DNA of 64,000 bases, taken from CAZOEL01 sp964578835 (lineage in GTDB: Bacteria; Desulfobacterota; Syntrophobacteria; Syntrophobacterales; Syntrophobacteraceae). The DNA lies in NCBI GenBank assembly GCA_964578835.1, contig CAZOEL010000015.1:31441-95440 (forward strand), in the 5' to 3' direction. The notes below the pieces were generated by a model, which saw only the letters and a program-made list of their open reading frames with translations, was not told the origin of the DNA and made no database searches. A program made the translations under genes and the position numbers. Shown here in pieces: positions 9,139 to 16,787 of the stretch (position 1 is the stretch's first letter; each line of letters starts with the position of its first letter).

Positions 9139-9414
9139 TCAAGAGCCCGTATTGTAGCTCTTATTATTAATTTTTTCAAAGAGAAGAATTTGCTCACGCA
9201 TACTTAATTTCCGAAAGGACGGCTTATCAGTGCGCTTGTCTTCGACGCGACATGATTGACAGCGGGCTTCGCTGCAGGATTGACAGTAATGGCAGTCCGG
9301 GCATGGATGCTTTTTCCTTGCCGGCGCGATGCCGCAGCCGGGTTCGTAAACCATTTGCAGGCCGGCGACAGGCGTGAAGCAGTTGCTGTCGGTAGTTGAT
9401 TTTGAATCGTTCAT
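9139..9414 (-). CDS. Small cysteine-rich protein
   Basis: A 91-residue protein with a strong GGAGGAG ribosome site directly before its ATG. Residues about 38-55 hold a dense cysteine/histidine cluster (CPDCHYCQSCSEARCQSC) plus two upstream cysteines, suggesting a zinc- or iron-sulphur-binding knot. The C-terminal third is basic then helical (MREQILLFEKINNKS). There is no signal peptide. I do not recognise a family. The clustered cysteines and the strong start support real coding, and the gene stands alone. Confidence 0.7.
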   Translation of the reverse strand: MNDSKSTTDSNCFTPVAGLQMVYEPGCGIAPARKKHPCPDCHYCQSCSEARCQSCRVEDKRTDKPSFRKLSMREQILLFEKINNKSYNTGS

Positions 9415-9647
9415 GGCTCCTCCTTCAAAATATTTAGGGAAGAGAAATACTGATATGGCTCTTGGAGCAACTGCTTAACTATAATATCGGGATGCCTCGC
9501 AGCCAAGAGAAAAGATCTGATAAGATGGCGCCTTCGTTCTCAATGACCGATGGGCGAGGGCCGCGCCCATCGCAGAACAAGTTAGCCCTGGGGCTTTTTG
9601 TATGACCTGTTTACAATGCTGACGGATTATGTTAGCTTCAATTCCCG

Positions 9648-10148
9648 ATGGATGCTTTGGATGAGCGAAAAGAGTGGTCATCTGCTTCACAGGCCGTATG
9701 CATGGGGCTGGCGATTGAAGAGGCGATAAAAGCTTCCGCCCGGTCCGAAGTGCCCGTAGGCGCCGTGCTGGTGTCATCCAGCGGCGAGGTTCTGGGCAGG
9801 GCTCACAACGCTCCGATCTCGCTTGTCGATCCCACTGCGCATGCGGAGATACTGGTGTTGCGGCAGGCCGCCCTTAGGGTCGGCAATTATCGCCTTCCGG
9901 GCTCAGCGCTCTACGTAACGCTTGAGCCCTGCGCCATGTGCATCGGGGCGATGATGCACGCGCGGGTTCGTATGCTTGTGTATGGAGCCTCCGATCCGAA
10001 GTCCGGTGCGGCGGGAAGCGTTGTGGACTTGACAGCGGCGCCGCTTTTCAATCATTATATGGAAGTTGTCGGCGGCGTTCGAAGCGATGAATGCGCCGAG
10101 TTGTTACGGCGGTTCTTTTCAGACCGTCGTCGAGCAAGAAAGTGCTGA
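9648..10148 (+). CDS. tadA: tRNA-specific adenosine deaminase
   Basis: A 166-residue deaminase that converts wobble adenosine 34 to inosine in tRNA-Arg(ACG). The zinc-dependent cytidine-deaminase fold is plain: HAE at residues 65-67 (zinc His and catalytic Glu) and PCAMC with zinc ligands Cys95 and Cys98. The TadA-specific stretch GAAGSVVDL follows. Length is typical. The first ATG has no clear Shine-Dalgarno site; the in-frame ATG at 9702 (MGLAIEEAI) is an alternative that keeps the whole domain. It is followed at once by tRNA-Ser(CGA). Confidence 0.94.
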   Translation: MDALDERKEWSSASQAVCMGLAIEEAIKASARSEVPVGAVLVSSSGEVLGRAHNAPISLVDPTAHAEILVLRQAALRVGNYRLPGSALYVTLEPCAMCIGAMMHARVRMLVYGASDPKSGAAGSVVDLTAAPLFNHYMEVVGGVRSDECAELLRRFFSDRRRARKC

Positions 10149-10153
10149 TTATT

Positions 10154-10249
10154 GGAGAGGTACCGAAGTGGCCGTAACGGGGTCGACTCGAAATCGACTT
10201 GTCCTGTGAAGAGCAGGGCACGTGGGTTCGAATCCCACCCTCTCCGCCA
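10154..10249 (+). tRNA. tRNA-Ser(CGA)
   Basis: A class II tRNA with acceptor stem GGAGAGG/CCTCTCC, discriminator G and encoded CCA (10247-10249). The anticodon loop GACTCGAAATC gives CGA, which reads UCG serine codons. A long variable arm and the T-arm GGTTCGAATCC are present. Confidence 0.96.
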
Positions 10250-10373
10250 TAATCCCACTGAATGCGATTAAAGATTTCATCAATCGGGCATGTTTCTGGT
10301 TGGTATCCAGTTTTTGCGCTCGATTGTTATGAAACTTCATTTGGACATGAAGCCTCAATGCTGCGTTTGAAGC

Positions 10374-10642
10374 CTATCCAGTTATGGAGTGGTGTTCCCG
10401 ATAGATCAACCAAAGATTCCTCGAATAGACAGCCAAGCCTGCAGCCTGGCCGGCAATGAAAACCGGGTCCTTTCTCCAAACCGAATAGGCCAGAAAAAGC
10501 ACGCCGGTACCCACGCTGAGGAGCCAAAAAGCAAGAGGCGCCACGCTGCGTTTGGCTCGTTCGCCGCGATCCATTGGACCAGGAATCTTGCCGAAAAAAG
10601 TCCTTGGGCAATAAACCCCGTGGCCAGCATAGCATCTTCCAT
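10374..10642 (-). pseudogene. Frameshifted LAB_N (lipid A biosynthesis N-terminal) membrane protein
   Basis: Two overlapping minus-strand frames together rebuild a small protein of the LAB_N family, small membrane proteins usually beside lipid A genes. The upstream frame reads TGFIAQGLFSARFLVQWIA; the downstream frame continues GERAKRSVAPLAFWLLSVG, then VFIAGQAAGLAVYSRNLWL. In intact relatives these are contiguous (FLVQWIASERAKRS). The join near 10560 shows what looks like a one-base loss between ATCGCG and GAACGA. The start at 10642 has a GAAGAGGA site. Each half is hydrophobic, as expected for three membrane segments. It is either a recent pseudogene or a sequencing/assembly error. Confidence 0.75.
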
Positions 10643-11044
10643 AATATCCTCTTCATTTGCAGGCCTCTCACTGAAAGCTGCGCCTTGAAGGGCAGACGGG
10701 ATTTCGGCAATCCCCGAAATCGTTCGTCGCTCCAATGAATAGGTAGTTCAAGTATTGTTGGTCAAGGATATCCGTGGCGCTAAATCATCCTCCGATCAAT
10801 ATCGGCTCTAATGGCATGTTTGTTTGCCTCCAACAAGCGTCACAAGCAAAAGCCGCAAGTTGCTTGACAGGCTAGTGCAAAACGAGTATACATAGCGGCG
10901 AGTCGAACGGAAATGGGACTCTAGTTGAGGCAAGAAAAATCAAGCTGTTAGATGGCGGTGGAGAGTAAAGATCAGGTTTTGCCGCCTTTGTCGCAGATGC
11001 AATCGGCGGTTGGTATTTCTTCTTGTCTATAGAATGCTTTTTGC
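10643..11044. other. Intergenic stretch before tRNA-Ser(GGA)
   Basis: No gene is supported here. The only signal seen is TATAGAAT at 11028-11035, about 10 bases before the tRNA, which could be a -10 element, but no good -35 partner is visible. Confidence 0.35.
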
Positions 11045-11138
11045 GGAGAGATGTCCGAGCTGGCTGAAGGAGCACGACTGGAAATCGTGTGTACGCCCAA
11101 AAGGTGTACCGAGGGTTCGAATCCCTCTCTCTCCGCCA
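11045..11138 (+). tRNA. tRNA-Ser(GGA)
   Basis: A class II tRNA with acceptor stem GGAGAGA/TCTCTCC, discriminator G and CCA at 11136-11138. The anticodon loop gives GGA, which reads UCC/UCU. It has a long variable arm and the T-arm GGTTCGAATCC. It precedes dnaX. Confidence 0.96.
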
Positions 11139-11308
11139 CAGCTACAAAGAATCGCGCCGCCGTCCGGTAGCGCTGAAAGCGCGCATATCGCCGGCGAGCT
11201 CCTTCCGATCCCGTGACCTCTAATTTTCCCCACTCTTCTAAATAGATGCTCCAAAATCGTTTGGGCGCGTTTCCCGCCCTTTCGAGCCCGGCTTTAGAAG
11301 AGAGAGGG

Positions 11309-13114
11309 ATGATGCTTCTCGATAAGATCATGTCCTATCTCGTAATAGCAAGAAAATGGCGTCCTCAGACCTTTTCAGAGGTAGTCGGTCAGCCTCACGT
11401 CATCAGGACGCTTCAAAACGCGGTGAGCTCAAAACGCATCGCTCATGCCTATCTCTTCACCGGCTCCCGTGGAGTCGGCAAGACTTCGGTGGCCAGAATT
11501 CTTGCAAAGGCTCTCAACTGCAGCCAGGGGCCTTCTCCATTTCCCTGCAATGCATGCTCCAATTGCAGGGAGATCACCCAGGGGAGCTCGGTGGATGTCC
11601 TCGAAGTCGATGGCGCTTCCAATCGTGGAATAGACAGCATCCGGGAGCTTCGCGAGACCGTGAGGTACCGGCCGGCAAAGAGCGCTTATAAAGTCTACAT
11701 TATCGATGAAGTGCATATGCTCACCACAGAGGCTTTCAATGCTCTCCTGAAAACGCTCGAGGAGCCGCCCGAGCATGTGCTTTTCATCTTTGCGACCACC
11801 GAGCCGCACAAAATCCCATCGACCATTCTGAGCCGGTGCCAGCGCTTTGATTTCCGTCGCATTCCAACGCCGCAGCTTGTCAAGCACCTTCAGGATATTA
11901 TCGCGCAGGAGAAAGTCGAGCTTTCGGAATCGGTGCTCTATGCTGTCGCCAGAGAGGCCGACGGCAGCATGCGGGACGCTCAGAGTCTTCTCGAGCAGGT
12001 TATGGCTTTTGCTGGAGACGATATAGGCGACGAGGAGATCCTCGATGTTCTGGGCGTTGTGGACACGCGAAGCGTTCATCGCGCCGCTGAAGCCGTTTTG
12101 GCCGGGGATGCGCGAACCTGTCTCGATGTGGTCGGCGATTTGTACAAGCGGGGAATTGACAGCAGGCGTTTTTGTCAGCATTTGTGCGACCATTTCCGGA
12201 ACCTCCTTTTTGTGGCGCTCGGACGCAGTGAGGATGGCGCGCGCTCGGACCTGCCCGAAGAGGAATGGAAGCTTCTGCGGCAGCAGGCCGGTAAGGCTGC
12301 TCCCGATTCTCTCTACCTTTATTTTCAAATGGTCATGAAAGGCGAAGAGGAGATCCGGCGCTCCTCACTGCCGAGGATCAGCCTCGAGATGCTTTTGCTG
12401 CGTTTATCGCAGCTGCCCCGCCTGGAATCCCTGAATGCGGTGTTGGAAAGACTTTCCGCGGTCGAGAGCATGATCGCTGGAGATGTGCGCCCTTTGATCC
12501 CAAAGCCTTCGCCTGCGCCTCCCCCTAATGCTTCTTTTAACCGACCTCCTTCGGGCGACGGCAATTTCGCGCGCATCGACGCGCCTGCCATATCTACTCC
12601 CTCGGCTTCCGAACGGGCTTCTCAGACTCCGCAGCCCCCTCGGCCGCCGGAGGAGAGTCCGATCTCGCTCGATCCTGAGCTGCAGGCTTCCGGTTCGCCT
12701 GCTCCCCCGGCTTCACCTGCCGAAGCCCGAGATCGATGGCCGGCCTTCCTTCGCTGGCTTTCCGGGAGGGAGCCCATTCTTGCCGCGAAGCTCAATCACA
12801 GCAGGATAGTTTCAAATTCTGAAACAGCGCTGGACATTGAAGTGCTGGATGTTTATGAAGATGCCGTCAAGGAGCCTCATGCTCTTGCTTTGCTTGCCGA
12901 TGCTGCGGAAGCGTATTTCGGGGTGAGGCTCGCCTGGACCGTTCGCAGCAGATCTTCTCTTCAACCCGCGGTGGAAGAGCCCGATAAGCCGAAGCCCTCG
13001 AAGGTGAACCCAAAGCGCCTTGTTATGGAGAATCCCGTGGTGCAGCAGGCTATGGAGATCCTGGGGGGAGAATTGATCGACATTCGTATTCTCAAAGGGA
13101 CGGGAGATCGGTGA
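11309..13114 (+). CDS. dnaX: DNA polymerase III subunits gamma/tau
   Basis: The clamp-loader ATPase that loads the sliding clamp and organises the replisome. The conserved start MSYLVIARKWRPQTFSEVVGQ is followed by Walker A GSRGVGKTS, the four-Cys zinc module (C-x8-CNACSNC), Walker B IIDEVHML and the sensor segment TTEPHKIPSTILSRCQRF. A Pro/Ser/Ala-rich linker (about 390-480) precedes a C-terminal tau-type domain. The start is uncertain: ATG at 11309/11312 has GAGAGAGGG in front; the family-conserved Met is at 11330. Earlier in-frame ATGs lack a ribosome site. I saw no obvious slippery A-run for programmed frameshifting. It is followed by ybaB and recR in the usual bacterial order. Confidence 0.95.
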   Translation: MMLLDKIMSYLVIARKWRPQTFSEVVGQPHVIRTLQNAVSSKRIAHAYLFTGSRGVGKTSVARILAKALNCSQGPSPFPCNACSNCREITQGSSVDVLEVDGASNRGIDSIRELRETVRYRPAKSAYKVYIIDEVHMLTTEAFNALLKTLEEPPEHVLFIFATTEPHKIPSTILSRCQRFDFRRIPTPQLVKHLQDIIAQEKVELSESVLYAVAREADGSMRDAQSLLEQVMAFAGDDIGDEEILDVLGVVDTRSVHRAAEAVLAGDARTCLDVVGDLYKRGIDSRRFCQHLCDHFRNLLFVALGRSEDGARSDLPEEEWKLLRQQAGKAAPDSLYLYFQMVMKGEEEIRRSSLPRISLEMLLLRLSQLPRLESLNAVLERLSAVESMIAGDVRPLIPKPSPAPPPNASFNRPPSGDGNFARIDAPAISTPSASERASQTPQPPRPPEESPISLDPELQASGSPAPPASPAEARDRWPAFLRWLSGREPILAAKLNHSRIVSNSETALDIEVLDVYEDAVKEPHALALLADAAEAYFGVRLAWTVRSRSSLQPAVEEPDKPKPSKVNPKRLVMENPVVQQAMEILGGELIDIRILKGTGDR

Positions 13115-13296
13115 GAACGGCGCAAGCTTTCTGCGCGCCGAAGGAGAGGATTGCCGCCGTTTATGCTCTCTATCGGACTTATATTTTAGTTGTAATCGCG
13201 GATAAGCTCAGAAAAATTGTTGTTGTTCCGATTGCTTGTGCTAAGTGTGAATTGAAGCTGATTCGATGCTGACTTTTTCCATCAGGAGGAATATTC

Positions 13297-13623
13297 ATGG
13301 TTAAAGGATTCAATCCCATGCAGCAGGTCAAGGCTTTACAGGATAAAATGGCCAAGATGCAGGAAGAATTGAGTAAAAAAACCGTAGAAGCCACAGCCGG
13401 CGGCGGAATGGTTGCGGTGGTCGTCAATGGCAAGCAAGAGCTTTTGAGCATAAAGATCGAGCCCCAGGTGGTGGACCCGCAGGATGTTGAAATGTTGCAG
13501 GATCTCATCGTCGCTGCGATCAATGACGGAATGAGAAAGGCGCAGGAGCTTGCCTCCGAGGAAATGTCGAAACTGGCGGGCGGTCTGAATATCCCGGGAC
13601 TAAAGTTGCCGGGGCTCTTCTAA
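13297..13623 (+). CDS. ybaB: YbaB/EbfC family nucleoid-associated protein
   Basis: A 108-residue small dimeric DNA-binding protein. It shows the family pattern: an N-terminal helix QQVKALQDKMAKMQEEL, the Gly-rich turn TAGGGMVAVVVNGKQELLSIKI, then a C-terminal amphipathic helix. The ATG follows AGGAGGA at good spacing. It sits between dnaX and recR, the classic neighbourhood, with 19 bases to recR, so they are probably cotranscribed. Its exact role (nucleoid structure, gene regulation) is not settled in the family. Confidence 0.95.
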   Translation: MVKGFNPMQQVKALQDKMAKMQEELSKKTVEATAGGGMVAVVVNGKQELLSIKIEPQVVDPQDVEMLQDLIVAAINDGMRKAQELASEEMSKLAGGLNIPGLKLPGLF

Positions 13624-13642
13624 AATCGGCTAAGGCGGGCGC

Positions 13643-14245
13643 ATGAACGCGTATCCATCGATTCTCAATAATCTCATCCGACTCTTGAGCAGACTCCCCG
13701 GTCTTGGGGAAAAAAGCGCCACCCGGATAGCCATGCATATTTTGAGGGCGTCCAAGGAAGACGCGGACGCCCTGGCGGAGGCGATTCAACAGGTAAAGAC
13801 CAAGATCCGCACCTGCTCGAGGTGCTTCAATTTTACCGATGCGGAGCTTTGCTCCTTTTGCGCCGACCCGAATCGGGACATAGGAGTGCTGTGCGTCGTG
13901 GAAGGCACTGCCGATCTCCTGTCCATCGAGCAATCAGGGGGCTTCAAAGGGCGCTACCATGTTCTTCAGGGAGTCTTGGCGCCACTCGAGGCGGTCGGAC
14001 CGGAAGACATCAGGATCCGAGAGCTTCTAGATCGTCTGAATGAAGAAAAGGTCAAGGAAGTCATCATCGCAACCAATCCGAGCAACGAAGGCGAGGCGAC
14101 GGCCCACTATTTATCCAAGCTCTTAAAGGATAAAGGAGTGAGAGTTTCTCGCATTGCCTATGGCATTCCGATGGGAGGCGATCTCAAATATACCGATCGG
14201 ATCACTGTCGAGCGCGCCTTGAAGGGAAGACAGTCATTCGATTGA
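13643..14245 (+). CDS. recR: Recombination mediator RecR
   Basis: A 200-residue RecR, which with RecF/RecO helps load RecA on SSB-coated single-stranded DNA gaps. The order of parts is the helix-hairpin-helix (LLSRLPGLGEKSATRIAMHIL), the four-Cys zinc finger (CSRCFNFTDAELCSFC), and a Toprim domain with VVEGTADLLSIE, TNPSNEGEATAHYL and the terminal RIAYGIPMGGDLKYTD. All key parts are present and the length is typical. It is the last gene of the dnaX-ybaB-recR group. Confidence 0.97.
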   Translation: MNAYPSILNNLIRLLSRLPGLGEKSATRIAMHILRASKEDADALAEAIQQVKTKIRTCSRCFNFTDAELCSFCADPNRDIGVLCVVEGTADLLSIEQSGGFKGRYHVLQGVLAPLEAVGPEDIRIRELLDRLNEEKVKEVIIATNPSNEGEATAHYLSKLLKDKGVRVSRIAYGIPMGGDLKYTDRITVERALKGRQSFD

Positions 14246-14742
14246 TTCCTGCAAGGGGGCGGATTGAAAGTCATGCGAGGCTGGGAGTGTCGGCATATGT
14301 GAAATGAAGCAAAGATAGTTCTTTAATCGGTCCTTCTGACACAATGGGGGAGCCGGGATTGTGGCGCCTAAAACCGATTTCGCTCCGGATGGCGAGATCA
14401 TGAGGCGAAAAATCCAGGCTCCGCCAAAGCTCGCGCCCCGCTTATCGTTCGCTTTTCCTCCCCGGTTTGCTCACGAATAGAGAAATGCTTTTTTGCATTG
14501 TCAAAATGCTCGAAAATTATGTCAGCTCATTGGAATCGCGCTCGTTAGCCCTTAAAATTACCATGATCGTCAGGCGAGCTCGCCCTGCGGGCTTTTTCGC
14601 GCCGATGCGGCGTTGTCGAAATCATGCTCAGATGTTGAGATTATTACATAGCGCTTTCAACCGGCATGACCTGCGCCTGAAGGAGATGGACTCCTTCGAG
14701 CTGAATGCAGTGATGAGGAATGCTGAAAGCAGAGAGGTGAAA
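14246..14742. other. Intergenic region with candidate terminator
   Basis: About 500 bases between recR and the oxidoreductase operon. An open frame extends through part of it into the gamma subunit gene but has no family-like sequence before 14743. A palindrome at 14573-14584 (GGCGAGCTCGCC) runs into a GC hairpin followed by five Ts (14582-14597), which could terminate the recR transcript. The oxidoreductase promoter must lie between there and 14743; I could not define it. Confidence 0.4.
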
Positions 14743-15291
14743 ATGATCGAAATTCGTTTTCATGGACGAGGAGGCCAGGGAGCAGTGACGTCTGCCGAGC
14801 TCACCGCGCTGGCCGCAATTGAGGAAGGAAAATTCGCGCAGGCCTTTCCGAGCTTCGGGCCGGAGCGCCGAGGGGCGCCGGTCACGGCGTTCGTGCGGGT
14901 GAGCGAGAGCCCGATCCGCTCCCGGGAGAAGGTCTACAACCCGGACATTGTTGTCGTTCTCGACTCGTCGCTGCTGCAAATCGTCAACGTCGAAGCCGGT
15001 CTCAAGGATGGTGGCATGGTGGTTCTCAACACCAAAAAGAGCATAGAGGACATTCGCAAAGAAACCGGCATCAAGGCTCGCCTTGCTTTGGTGGATGCCT
15101 CAAGGATCGCAATGGAGACGATGCGCGTTCCAATCACCAACACGACCATGCTCGGAGCTTTGCTGAAAGCGGCGGGCCTCATGAGCATGAACGCGCTGCG
15201 CGCTCCCGTGCAGTACCGCTTCGGTCCCATTGCGGAGAAGAACCTGGCCGCCTGCAAACGAGCCTATGAAGAGACTTTCGTGGAGGAATAA
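14743..15291 (+). CDS. 2-oxoacid:ferredoxin oxidoreductase, gamma subunit
   Basis: A 182-residue gamma subunit of the pyruvate/2-ketoisovalerate:ferredoxin oxidoreductase family. The conserved opening [21 protein letters not shown] and the middle [16 protein letters not shown] are diagnostic. I set the start at ATG 14743, which has AGAGAGGTG before it and places the diagnostic strand at residue 2; upstream frame sequence is not family-like. It is the first gene of a gamma-delta-alpha-beta operon with 0-25-base gaps. Whether the substrate is pyruvate, a branched-chain 2-oxoacid or 2-oxoglutarate cannot be settled from sequence alone. The enzyme links 2-oxoacid oxidation to ferredoxin reduction in anaerobes. 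Confidence 0.92.
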
Positions 15292-15294
15292 TCC

Positions 15295-15588
15295 GTGGCC
15301 AAAGAGACTGGTATTATTGGATGGAAAAAATTGGAGCTGGGAATTGCCATTGTCGATCCCGGTTCGGCCTGTGAGCTGAAGACGGGAGACTGGCGTTCCG
15401 TTCGCGCTGTGACGGACTTTGACAAATGCATCAAGTGTGGACGATGCTACATTTTCTGCCCGGATATGGTCTACAGCCGGAATGAGAAGGGCTATTACGA
15501 GCAGAACTATTACTATTGCAAAGGCTGCGGGATTTGCGCCAAGGAATGTCCTGTAGACGCAATCAAGATGGTGCAGGAGGGCGATTAG
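15295..15588 (+). CDS. 2-oxoacid:ferredoxin oxidoreductase, delta subunit (2[4Fe-4S])
   Basis: A 97-residue ferredoxin-like subunit. Two clusters are encoded by CIKCGRCYIFCPD and CKGCGICAKECPVDAI. These carry electrons from the thiamine site towards external ferredoxin. The start is GTG at 15295, three bases after the gamma stop, with GGAGGAATAA overlapping the gamma end as ribosome site. It is part of the same operon and reads directly into the alpha gene. Confidence 0.94.
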   Translation: MAKETGIIGWKKLELGIAIVDPGSACELKTGDWRSVRAVTDFDKCIKCGRCYIFCPDMVYSRNEKGYYEQNYYYCKGCGICAKECPVDAIKMVQEGD

Positions 15589-15589
15589 A

Positions 15590-16765
15590 ATGGCCAAACG
15601 AGTTGGAATGGAAGTCTCCATCGCCGCCGCCGAGGCAGTGGCGCTCGCGGACGTTGACGTGATCGCCGCATATCCCATTACGCCGCAAACCCACGTTGTG
15701 GAGCATCTCTCTGAGCTGGTTTCGAGCGGCCATCTGGATGCCGAATTTGTTCCGGTGGAATCCGAGCACAGCGCTATGAGCACCTGCGTGGGGTCGTCCG
15801 CCGCCGGAGCGAGAACCTTCACATCGACAAGCTCTCAGGGCTACGCGCTCATGTCCGAGATCTGCTACATCGCCGCAAGCCTGAGGCTGCCGATAGTCAT
15901 GGTGACGGCCAACCGCGCCCTGAGCGCTCCCATAAACATCTGGAACGATCATTCGGATATGATGATGGCTCGCGATACGGGCTGGATTCAAACCGTTGCG
16001 GAAAACGGGCAGGAAGTTGTGGACCTTGTATTTCACGCGTTCCGCGTGGCCGAAGATCATCGGGTGCTGCTTCCGGTTATGGTCAATATGGACGGGTTCA
16101 TCTTGAGCCATATGATCGAGCCCATTCTGATGCCCGACCAGGATGAAGTCAACCGGTACCTCCCGCCGTACAAGCCGAAGCTTCGACTGGATCCCAAGAA
16201 TCCCGTGAGCATAGGCCCGGTGGGAATGCCCGACGTTTACACCGAAGCGAAAAAGACCCAGGATGAGGTTCTCAAAGGCTCCAAGGCTGTCATTGTTGAG
16301 GCCTGGAAAGAATACGGAGATCAGTTCGGGCGCTACTACAAGCCCGTTGAAACTTACAAATCCGAAGATGCGGAAATCATCCTCATCACCATGGGAAGCA
16401 TTTCGGAAACGGCCATGACGGCGATCGACTCGATGCGGGATGAAGGGAAGAAGGTGGGGCTCGTTCGCATTCGTTTGTGGAGGCCGTTTCCCGCCGATGA
16501 GCTTTTCGAAGCCATCAAGGGCGCTAAAACGTTAGCTGCAATCGACCGCGCTCTCACTTTGAACGGGATTTGCGGCCCTGTTTGCGCTGAAATAAAGGCT
16601 ACGCTTTACGACCGCGGCCTGCATCCATACATCAAGAATTATATTGCCGGCTTGGGCGGCAGGGATGTCACGAGGGACGACTTCATTCAGATGGCGTCAG
16701 GCGCGGCCGATGCGGCGGCCAAGGGCGATCCGATGGGCTATGAGATCATAAATGTGAAAGAATAA
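15590..16765 (+). CDS. 2-oxoacid:ferredoxin oxidoreductase, alpha subunit
   Basis: A 391-residue alpha subunit bearing the pyrimidine-binding part of the thiamine site and the transketolase C-terminal-like domain. Family marks are IAAYPITPQTHVVEHLSELV, EFVPVESEHSAMSTCVGSSAAGARTFTSTSSQG, LRLPIVMVTANRALSAPINIWNDHSD and the later VGLVRIRLWRPFP. The start follows GGAGGGCGATTAG. It ends 22 bases before the beta fusion gene. The length and motifs fit the four-subunit archaeal/anaerobe arrangement rather than the single-chain PFOR. Confidence 0.94.
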   Translation: MAKRVGMEVSIAAAEAVALADVDVIAAYPITPQTHVVEHLSELVSSGHLDAEFVPVESEHSAMSTCVGSSAAGARTFTSTSSQGYALMSEICYIAASLRLPIVMVTANRALSAPINIWNDHSDMMMARDTGWIQTVAENGQEVVDLVFHAFRVAEDHRVLLPVMVNMDGFILSHMIEPILMPDQDEVNRYLPPYKPKLRLDPKNPVSIGPVGMPDVYTEAKKTQDEVLKGSKAVIVEAWKEYGDQFGRYYKPVETYKSEDAEIILITMGSISETAMTAIDSMRDEGKKVGLVRIRLWRPFPADELFEAIKGAKTLAAIDRALTLNGICGPVCAEIKATLYDRGLHPYIKNYIAGLGGRDVTRDDFIQMASGAADAAAKGDPMGYEIINVKE

Positions 16766-16787
16766 AGCCATACAAGGAATAGAATAT

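Noticed and set aside
9475..9777. Minus-strand 100-codon frame overlapping tadA
   Set aside because: Antisense to tadA for part of its length, no ribosome site, no family resemblance.
10055..11331. Minus-strand frames containing AERVGFEPT, GFEPSVHLL and similar
   Set aside because: These are translations across tRNA-Ser genes, a well-known source of false proteins. The frame near 19274 containing GTDSNRQPSG is the same artefact over tRNA-Asn.
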